This document shows, piece after piece, positions 8,685 to 14,731 of a stretch of 35,490 nucleotides of DNA. The notes beneath the pieces are model-generated. The model made no database searches. It was not told the origin of the DNA and was given only the letters and a program-made list of their open reading frames with translations. A program made the position numbers and the translations under genes. Where the stretch lies: assembly GCF_000813965.1 (NCBI RefSeq), contig NZ_JWLI01000015.1, forward strand, positions 1 to 35,490. The letters are read 5' to 3'. This DNA is from Leisingera sp. ANG-M7. Its GTDB lineage: Bacteria > Pseudomonadota > Alphaproteobacteria > Rhodobacterales > Rhodobacteraceae. Position 1 is the first letter of the stretch, and each line of letters begins with the position of its first letter.

Positions 8685-11363
8685 ATGACCGTTTGGTATT
8701 CGTCTGACCTCGGCTGGTCCGCGGGTCAGGATGTCTCCAGCGCGTTCGCGTCCCTGTTGAGCAGCAACAAGTTTAAAGCAGGAGATACACTCGTTCTCGA
8801 GGACACCTACCAGATCTCGGGATCGAACCTGCGCCTGCCCAAGGATTTCACGCTGACCGCGGAAAAAGGCGCAGGCCTGGACGTGCGCACCACCTCGTCC
8901 ACCGACACCTCCGCGTTGTTCATCCTCTCCGATGGGGTGACGGTGGACAATGTCACCTTCGACGTGGTGAACGCACCCAAGACCAGCTATGACGGAATCC
9001 TTCCGGCTGCCGGCCAGGATTATCACAAGAAACGGATCCTGGTTGTCGATGGCGACAACGTCACGATCGAGGACAGCGCCTTCTCCGGCAATGTGTCGAT
9101 GCATGTCGACGTGCAGGGCGGCAACAATCTGACCGTTGAAAGCAGCCTGTTCGAAGGCGGTTTCTACCAGCTGCGCGTCGTGGAAGGCGATGGCGCCACA
9201 ATTTCCAACAGCCATTTCCGCCTGTCCCTGGGTGACGGCATCAAGACCGAAAGCTCGGTCGCCGGCGACGGCCCGTCGGACATGACGGTGACCGGCAGCT
9301 TCTTTGAGAGCAACGCCCGCGACGGGCTGGACACGGCCGGCGGCTTCCGCAACGGCACGGTTCTGAATTCGGTGTTCTACAACAACGGCGTCAGCGGCTT
9401 TGACCTCAAGAGCTCCTATCACGACAGCACCGACTTCAACGTTGAGAAATGGAACACGAACATCCGTGTCGAAGGCAGCCAGTTCATCAACAACCCCAAT
9501 GGCATTGTCATCAGCGCCGTCGACAGGACCGGCCTTCTGAACAACAGCAACGCCGAGGCGATGCCGCACGATATCCATATCAGCGACACGATCTTCGAAA
9601 ACACCGGCTCCAACTCCGGGCGGGCCTTCCTGATCAAGGACGGCTATGACATCACCTGGGAGGGGGTTTCCCTGCTCGGCAATACCACCGAGCTCCGCTT
9701 CATGGGGGTCTCGGGACTCAGCCTCTCCGGCTCCAATGTCGGCGGCACGTCCACCACGGGCGCGGCGCGCAATCTTTCTGTGGATCAGCTGTGGGACGGC
9801 TCGGCCGGCCCGGTGCAAGGCGGTGAAGCCGTTGACGGTTCGACCCCTGCGCCCGATCCGGAACCCACCCCCGATCCGGAACCCACACCCGATCCGGAAC
9901 CCACACCCGACCCCACCCCGGATCCGGAACCGGGCGCCGGCGGCGAAACCGAGCTGCTGTTCTACCGCTCCGGCAACATGGAATTCGACGGCAGCAATGC
10001 CAAGGTGATCGAAGTGGCCCCCAGTGCCGCCACCCGGGTTGAGGCCGCAACGGTCTCCTTCAGCTTCAACGCCGACAAGGTCAGCGGCAGCCAGGGCCTG
10101 GTGTCCAAGGACGCCGGCGGCACCTCCGTCAACAACGGCCATTTCACCTCCTACATCAAGGACGGCACGCTCTACGTCCGCTACCAGGAGGGCTCAGCCT
10201 CAAAGACGCTGAAACTGGACGGCATCCAGGCCAACAAGGTCTATGACGTGCGCACCAGCTTTGGCGACGGCAAGGTTTCGCTGTGGGTCGACGACGCGCT
10301 GGTGAGCAGCCAGTCCTTTGACGTCAACTGGCTGGACAATACCGAATACCTGCAGATCGGCGCCAACGGCTGGGCCAGCCAGACCGGCAAGGCAGGTTTC
10401 CGCGACGCCTTTGACGGCACCATCTCGAATGTGGAGATCACCGCAGGTTACAACACCATCGCCTCGGACGAGAAAGGCGGGACCGGCACCAGCGTCCCGG
10501 CACCGGCGGTCGATATCAACCCGGTGGGCGGCGACAACAGCATTTCGCAGGCCGAAGCCGGCGCGCTGACCCTGACCGGCACCGCGCAGAACATCGCAGA
10601 CGGCGGCCTGGTGACCGTGACGCTGGTGAACGGCTCCGCGGAAACCACGCTGGGCACCGCCGCCGTCTCCGGCGGCAGCTGGTCGCTGGACGGCGTGGAC
10701 CTGGGCGGTCTGGCAGCGGGCGGTTATACGATCTCCGCCTCCGCCAGCAATGCCGCCGGAGCGGCCCGGTCGGAAGAGCCGTTTGACGTCTATGAAGAGG
10801 CCGCGGAACTGCCGGAGCTGCCCGACCTCGCCGAGGTCTTCGGCATCGACGGCGCGATGGAGTTCGACGGCTCCCGCAGCGCAGTGCAGGAGTTCGCTCC
10901 GGACGATGCGCTGAAGCTGGCGGCAGGTGAAATCTCCTTTACCTTCAACGCCGACACGGTCAGCGGGCGCCAGGGGCTGGTCTCCAAGGATGCCTCCGGC
11001 ACCGATGTCAACGAAGGCCATTTCACCTCCTATGTCAGCAACGGCACGCTGGTTGTCCGGTTCCAGGAGGGCAGCACGTCCAAGACCTTCAAGGCCACCG
11101 GCATTCAGAAGGACACCGACTATGACGTCACCGCCAGCTTTGGCGGCGGGGAAGTGGCGCTGGAGCTGAACGGCCAGCTGATCGGCCAGGCGGACTTCGA
11201 CTTCGACTGGCTCGATAACGGCGAGTATCTGCAGGCCGGCGCCAACGGCTGGGCCAGCCGGACCGGCGAGGCAGGCTTCCGCGACGTCTTTGACGGCACC
11301 ATCAGCGATCTGTCGATCACCGATACCAGCGCGGCGCTGAGCGACGACTTCCTGCTGGTCTGA
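8685..11363 (+). CDS. Secreted right-handed beta-helix protein with two LamG-like modules
   Basis: The start is ATG 8685, preceded by AAGGAA with good spacing; an in-frame GTG at 8670 lies before this site and is less likely. The product is 892 residues. Residues about 20-375 are a right-handed parallel beta-helix, the fold of pectate lyases and mannuronan C5-epimerases. A Pro/Asp-rich linker (about 385-420) follows, then a LamG-like module (about 430-590), a bacterial Ig-like module (about 605-700) and a second LamG-like copy (about 725-880). There is no N-terminal signal, and the protein ends DDFLLV: an acidic residue then hydrophobic residues, as described for type I secretion substrates. 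The beta-helix is a near copy of the protein at 29368-30570. Probable role is binding, cleaving or epimerising the EPS outside the cell. I see no AlgE-type DPHD catalytic motif, so the activity is open. Confidence 0.85.
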   Translation: MTVWYSSDLGWSAGQDVSSAFASLLSSNKFKAGDTLVLEDTYQISGSNLRLPKDFTLTAEKGAGLDVRTTSSTDTSALFILSDGVTVDNVTFDVVNAPKTSYDGILPAAGQDYHKKRILVVDGDNVTIEDSAFSGNVSMHVDVQGGNNLTVESSLFEGGFYQLRVVEGDGATISNSHFRLSLGDGIKTESSVAGDGPSDMTVTGSFFESNARDGLDTAGGFRNGTVLNSVFYNNGVSGFDLKSSYHDSTDFNVEKWNTNIRVEGSQFINNPNGIVISAVDRTGLLNNSNAEAMPHDIHISDTIFENTGSNSGRAFLIKDGYDITWEGVSLLGNTTELRFMGVSGLSLSGSNVGGTSTTGAARNLSVDQLWDGSAGPVQGGEAVDGSTPAPDPEPTPDPEPTPDPEPTPDPTPDPEPGAGGETELLFYRSGNMEFDGSNAKVIEVAPSAATRVEAATVSFSFNADKVSGSQGLVSKDAGGTSVNNGHFTSYIKDGTLYVRYQEGSASKTLKLDGIQANKVYDVRTSFGDGKVSLWVDDALVSSQSFDVNWLDNTEYLQIGANGWASQTGKAGFRDAFDGTISNVEITAGYNTIASDEKGGTGTSVPAPAVDINPVGGDNSISQAEAGALTLTGTAQNIADGGLVTVTLVNGSAETTLGTAAVSGGSWSLDGVDLGGLAAGGYTISASASNAAGAARSEEPFDVYEEAAELPELPDLAEVFGIDGAMEFDGSRSAVQEFAPDDALKLAAGEISFTFNADTVSGRQGLVSKDASGTDVNEGHFTSYVSNGTLVVRFQEGSTSKTFKATGIQKDTDYDVTASFGGGEVALELNGQLIGQADFDFDWLDNGEYLQAGANGWASRTGEAGFRDVFDGTISDLSITDTSAALSDDFLLV
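9855..9930 (+). repeat. 18-bp tandem repeat encoding a DPEPTP linker
   Basis: Three consecutive 18-bp units (9855, 9873, 9891) of the form GATCCGGAACCCACMCCC are followed by a shortened unit and a further GATCCGGAAC at 9921. They encode the Asp-Pro-Glu-Pro-Thr-Pro spacer between the beta-helix and the first LamG-like module. Such repeats can change copy number by slippage without breaking the frame. Confidence 0.9.
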
Positions 11364-11370
11364 AACCAGA

Positions 11371-11403
11371 AGCGGCGCAGGGGCTTCCTGCGCCGCTCTT
11401 TTT
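11371..11403 (+). terminator. Rho-independent terminator of the beta-helix gene
   Basis: A perfect 11-bp stem, AGCGGCGCAGG (11371-11381) with CCTGCGCCGCT (11387-11397), has a five-base loop and is followed by CTTTTT. It begins eight bases after the stop codon at 11363. This is the clearest intrinsic terminator in the window and separates the secreted protein from the biosynthetic core. Confidence 0.92.
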
Positions 11404-11522
11404 CGCGGTGCCGTTCCGGGCTTGCCCGCGCCGCATAAAAACCTGCAAATCCCGATGTTTTTCTGGCATTCTCAGCGTCAGCGGAATATTCCTGAGGAAC
11501 CCTTTATGGTTGAAAGCTCCTG

Positions 11523-11753
11523 ATGGCGATTCCATTTTTCTTCTTCTCTGCCTTTGCAATGTGGGCAGGCGCTATTTCTTTATGGTTGTTTTTTGAATTT
11601 GAAATTCTCCCCTCAATTGCCATCAGCCTGACAGCTTCAACCGCCCTGTTTTTTGCGGCCCTGATCCTGTCCAGACTTCTCTCTGCATTTTCAAGACCTT
11701 CCGGAACCCCCCCGCAGTCCGGCAGGGCGCTGCCTCTGGCACGCCGGAATTGA
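11523..11753 (+). CDS. Possible small two-helix membrane protein
   Basis: The 76-residue product has two hydrophobic segments (about residues 4-25 and 30-52) and a polar C-terminus, so it could be an inner-membrane microprotein. I do not recognise a family. Its ATG overlaps the stop of a five-codon frame (11506-11523, TGATG junction). That mini-frame has a better Shine-Dalgarno sequence (TGAGGA at 11493-11498) than the gene itself, so translation may be coupled. The base composition is unlike the neighbouring long genes. It could equally be non-coding leader sequence. Confidence 0.3.
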   Translation: MAIPFFFFSAFAMWAGAISLWLFFEFEILPSIAISLTASTALFFAALILSRLLSAFSRPSGTPPQSGRALPLARRN

Positions 11754-11768
11754 TCCTTCGTTGGGCAT

Positions 11769-11797
11769 TTGTCTGCCCGGATTGAAATAAATTTTAT
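11769..11797 (+). promoter_or_regulatory. Candidate sigma-70 promoter for the phosphoglycosyltransferase gene
   Basis: TTGTCT (11769-11774) and TTTTAT (11792-11797) are separated by 17 bases; each matches four of six consensus bases. This would give a leader of about 195 bases before ATG 11999. It is a visual match only. Confidence 0.25.
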
Positions 11798-11998
11798 CTT
11801 GGCAGAATGGCGGCCAACCGGCATACTTAACGGGTAGCCCTGTCTTTGTGTTGTTCCTTGGGCTGCATGTATGGGGTCTGGGGGGACTGCATTTCAGAAA
11901 TTCAAGTGCCCATGCGCCTTTTTGAAGGCTGCGATGTTTGTTTCGGGCAATCGGTTTCTGCCCCCCATTGTGTGGGTTAGTAAACGGTTACCGGTTCT

Positions 11999-12688
11999 AT
12001 GAAAAATGGTGTTGTGTTAAAGAGTGCCGCCAAAGGGTATTATTACCCGGGCGGAGAACGTGGCAGTCTGACAGAAACTTTCGCCGGCACGGCCCGGCGG
12101 CGTCTCTATCTTGGCTCCAAACGTCTTGCGGATATCGTGATCAGCCTGGCCTGCCTGCCTTTGCTGCTGGGCATCTGCTGTGTCCTTTTGTGCCTGAACC
12201 CGTTCTGGAACCCCGGCCGCCTGTTCTTTCTGCAGCGGCGCTGCGGCCAGAACCGGCAGGGTTTCACCATGCTGAAATTCCGCACCATGACCTGCAAGGG
12301 CGCGGGCGAACGGGGGGCGGATGATCCCCTGGACAAGGGCCGCATCACGCCTCTGGGGCATTTCATGCGGGGCAGCAAAATGGACGAGCTGCCGCAGATC
12401 CTGAACGTGCTGATGGGGCAGATGAGCCTGATCGGGCCGCGGCCTGAGATCTGCTCATTTGCCGAAACCTACCGCGAGGCAATCCCCGGATATGAAGTCC
12501 GCGAAACCGTGCGGCCGGGCATGAGCGGCTATGCGCAGGTCGTGCAGGGCTATACCGACTGCATTGAAATGGCCCGCACAAAAACCGAGCTCGACACCCA
12601 TTATGTGCGCAACATGGGGTGGCGGCTGGACCTTTTCGTATTAGTTGCAACTCTCAAGATCGTGTTTGGTTGGCGGCTTCGCCCTTAG
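11999..12688 (+). CDS. Polyprenyl-phosphate phosphoglycosyltransferase (ExoY/WcaJ type)
   Basis: This enzyme moves a sugar-1-phosphate from a nucleotide sugar to undecaprenyl phosphate and so starts the repeat unit at the inner membrane. The 229-residue length fits the single-domain (ExoY-like) class that lacks the extra N-terminal helices of WcaJ or WbaP. Visible signs are the hydrophobic re-entrant helix at about 42-66, KFRTM (93-97), the KMDELPQ motif with the catalytic Asp129-Glu130 pair, and LIGPRPE (144-150). The C-terminal VRPGMSGYAQV stretch is also typical. Which sugar it primes (glucose, galactose or another) cannot be told. It opens the biosynthetic core, 155 bp ahead of the flippase gene. 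It has a poor Shine-Dalgarno sequence. Confidence 0.93.
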   Translation: MKNGVVLKSAAKGYYYPGGERGSLTETFAGTARRRLYLGSKRLADIVISLACLPLLLGICCVLLCLNPFWNPGRLFFLQRRCGQNRQGFTMLKFRTMTCKGAGERGADDPLDKGRITPLGHFMRGSKMDELPQILNVLMGQMSLIGPRPEICSFAETYREAIPGYEVRETVRPGMSGYAQVVQGYTDCIEMARTKTELDTHYVRNMGWRLDLFVLVATLKIVFGWRLRP

Positions 12689-12732
12689 CATAGGCAGTCT
12701 TGTGCAGTTAATTTTGGTACCGGTTTCAGCAG

Positions 12733-12770
12733 GGCAGGGCGGCCCCGAACGGATGTGCCCTGCCGGATTT
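12733..12770 (+). terminator. Hairpin with short T-run after the phosphoglycosyltransferase
   Basis: GGCAGGGC (12733-12740) pairs with GCCCTGCC (12757-12764) over a 16-base loop and is followed by GGATTTT. It may partly terminate transcription between the primer enzyme and the flippase, or attenuate it. Confidence 0.35.
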
Positions 12771-12784
12771 TCAGTTTCCCGGCA

Positions 12785-12805
12785 GGCAAGAGCGCGGCTC
12801 TTGCC
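12785..12805 (+). other. Perfect 9-bp stem-loop before the flippase gene
   Basis: GGCAAGAGC (12785-12793), loop GCG, GCTCTTGCC (12797-12805). There is no T-tract. It sits about 30 bases upstream of the flippase Shine-Dalgarno sequence (GGAGGA, 12834-12839), so it could affect message stability or translation. Together with the hairpin at 12733 it makes this 155-bp gap unusually structured. Confidence 0.4.
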
Positions 12806-12843
12806 CTGGGCTTGCACAGCTCCGCACAGCAGCGGAGGACCTC

Positions 12844-14643
12844 ATGAAAAGCCTTAATCTGGCGCTGCGCCTGCTGACCCCGGCCGAGCGGAAAACGGCA
12901 ATGCTCCTCATGCCGCTCATCATTCTCAGCGGGTTTTCCGACATGGTCGGCGTGGCCATGATTTTCCCGTTTCTCAAAGTGCTTGGCGAACCGGAAATCA
13001 TTCAGGCAAACAGCTATCTGTCGGCGTTCTACACGTCCGGCGGATTCACCAGCGCCGATGATTTCATTTTCTTTCTGGGCGGCGCCTTCTTTGTGATGCT
13101 GATTGCCACCGCCGGGCTGAAAATCCTCACCGTCTATGTTGCCAACCGCTGGCTCGAGGGCCGGATTCACAGCCTGTCGAAACGGCTGCTGACCGCCTAT
13201 CTGCAACAGCCTTACCCGTTCATGCTGCAGCGCAACAGCTCTGAGCTGGTGGCCAATATGCTGTCGGAGACCGCGCGGATCGTCTCGCAGGTCTTCCGTG
13301 CCTTTTCGGAATTCGTGGTCTCCGCCGTCACCCTGATCTTCATGGTGGCCCTGCTGCTGGTGATCAACCCGTCGGTCACCCTGCTGGCGATGGGCTCGTT
13401 TTCGGCGCTTTATGCGGTCCTGCTGCTGTCGGTCCGCCGGATCACCGGCCGCCTCGGCCAGAGCATTCTCAGCAGCAACCGCAAACGGCACCGGCTGGCA
13501 ATGGAGGCGCTGATCGGCGGCAAGCAGGTGCGCCTGCTGAACCGCGAGCGGACGCTGGTTGAGCGCTATTCGCAGCCCTCCTCGGAATATGCCAATGCCA
13601 ATGCGCTGTCCAACACCGTGCGGATGGCGCCGCGCCACATCATCGAAGCCGTCGCCATCGGCGGCACCGTTCTGATGACCCTGATCCTGACCGCGCGCAG
13701 CGGCGGCACCGGCAGCGCCGCAATGGCCAATATCCTGCCGACGCTCGGGGTTTTTGTCCTGGCGCTTTACCGCATGATGCCGGCCTTCCAGAAGGGCTAT
13801 AACGCGTCAGTTTCCCTGCGGCTGAGCAGCGCATCCGCCAATGCCATCCTGGACGATTTCAGGAGCGCCGAGAACCTGCCGCCCTTGCCCTCCGCGGTTG
13901 CGCCCATGCGTTTCCAGAAGAGCATCGAATTCAAGGATGTGTCTTTCCGCTATCCCGGAGCGGACGCCGACAGCCTGCAGGGCGTGACCTTCACGATCGC
14001 CGCAGGCATGTCCGTGGGGATTGTCGGCCGGACCGGGGCCGGCAAGACAACCCTGATGGATCTGATCCTGGGGCTGCTGGAGCCGGGCAGCGGGGAAATC
14101 CGGATTGACGGCCGCAGGCTGTCGCACAGTGAAATCCGGGCCTGGCGCGCAAATGTCGGCTATGTCCAGCAGGACATCTACCTGAGCGATGCCACGATCG
14201 CGCAGAATATCGCCTTTGGCGTCCCGGAAGCGGACATCGACACTGGAAAAATGCAGGCCGCCGCGCGCATGGCGCAGATTGAGGACTTCATCCTCAACGA
14301 ACTGCCGGACGGCTACGGCACCTTTGCCGGGGAGCGCGGCGTGCGGCTGTCCGGCGGCCAGCGGCAGCGCCTGAGCATAGCCCGCGCCCTGTATCCCGAA
14401 CCGGAAGTCATCGTGTTCGACGAGGCGACCAGTGCCCTCGACAATGCCACCGAGGCCCAGGTGATGGCAGAGATCTCCAAGCTCGCGGGCACCCGGACGC
14501 TGATCATGGTCGCCCACCGGCACACAACCGTGCGGGATTGCGACATCATCCTGACGCTGGAGAACGGCGTGCTCACCTCCATCAGCGATTACGCCAGCCT
14601 GTTTGAAGGCGGCAGTCACATCACCGTTGCTGCCGGGGGCTGA
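12844..14643 (+). CDS. PglK-type ABC flippase for lipid-linked oligosaccharide
   Basis: A 599-residue half-transporter with an N-terminal six-helix membrane domain (about 15-325) and a C-terminal ATPase. The ATPase shows Walker A GRTGAGKTT (395-403), signature LSGGQ (502-506), Walker B VIVFDE (522-527) and the H-loop His558, so it should be active as a homodimer. FVLALYRMMP (304-313) and the LEPGSGEIRIDG and VQQDIYLSD stretches closely resemble Campylobacter PglK, which flips undecaprenyl-diphosphate heptasaccharide. There is no C39 peptidase domain. With glycosyltransferases all around and no Wzx in the window, the likely job is moving the finished repeat unit to the periplasm. An MsbA-like lipid exporter or a type I secretion ATPase is a less likely alternative. 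Start ATG 12844 has a strong GGAGGA site. Confidence 0.88.
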   Translation: MKSLNLALRLLTPAERKTAMLLMPLIILSGFSDMVGVAMIFPFLKVLGEPEIIQANSYLSAFYTSGGFTSADDFIFFLGGAFFVMLIATAGLKILTVYVANRWLEGRIHSLSKRLLTAYLQQPYPFMLQRNSSELVANMLSETARIVSQVFRAFSEFVVSAVTLIFMVALLLVINPSVTLLAMGSFSALYAVLLLSVRRITGRLGQSILSSNRKRHRLAMEALIGGKQVRLLNRERTLVERYSQPSSEYANANALSNTVRMAPRHIIEAVAIGGTVLMTLILTARSGGTGSAAMANILPTLGVFVLALYRMMPAFQKGYNASVSLRLSSASANAILDDFRSAENLPPLPSAVAPMRFQKSIEFKDVSFRYPGADADSLQGVTFTIAAGMSVGIVGRTGAGKTTLMDLILGLLEPGSGEIRIDGRRLSHSEIRAWRANVGYVQQDIYLSDATIAQNIAFGVPEADIDTGKMQAAARMAQIEDFILNELPDGYGTFAGERGVRLSGGQRQRLSIARALYPEPEVIVFDEATSALDNATEAQVMAEISKLAGTRTLIMVAHRHTTVRDCDIILTLENGVLTSISDYASLFEGGSHITVAAGG

Positions 14644-14647
14644 TCTG

Positions 14648-14731
14648 ATGGCGCGCGCCAAAAGCCGGGCAGGCCAGGACCGGGCAGGCCAAGCGCGGGC
14701 AAGCCAGGGCCGTCCGGGAGGCCGCCGGTGA
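14648..14731 (+). CDS. Possible 27-residue basic peptide coupled to the GT4 fusion
   Basis: ATG 14648 opens a frame four bases after the flippase stop and ends at TGA 14729-14731, giving a four-base GTGA overlap with the GTG start of the next gene. The peptide is an Arg/Ala/Gln/Gly repeat (RAGQD, RAGQA, RASQG). Its low complexity argues for a linker that couples translation of the two large genes rather than a functional protein. Confidence 0.25.
   Translation: MARAKSRAGQDRAGQARASQGRPGGRR
14666..14710 (+). repeat. Three imperfect 15-bp tandem repeats
   Basis: CGGGCAGGCCAGGAC (14666), CGGGCAGGCCAAGCG (14681) and CGGGCAAGCCAGGGC (14696) lie directly end to end between the flippase and the GT4 fusion. 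The period is a multiple of three, so a change in copy number would keep the small overlapping frame open. Confidence 0.85.

Larger units (their letters stand above)
11404..11998 (+). other. Leader region between terminator and biosynthetic core
   Basis: About 595 bp, visibly richer in A and T than the genes around it. It contains one possible small membrane-protein gene (11523-11753), a possible promoter (11769-11797) and a nine-base inverted repeat CGGTTACCG (11985-11993). That repeat sits six bases before the phosphoglycosyltransferase start, where a ribosome binding site would be expected. I see no known RNA gene or riboswitch here. Confidence 0.4.

Noticed and set aside
8685-9790. Alginate C5-epimerase
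   Set aside because: The fold is similar but the DPHD catalytic motif is not seen and no other alginate genes are present, so only the fold is named.
12844-14643. Type I secretion ATPase for the RTX proteins
   Set aside because: The membrane-domain motif and context fit PglK better, and no membrane fusion protein gene follows. It is kept as a minor alternative.
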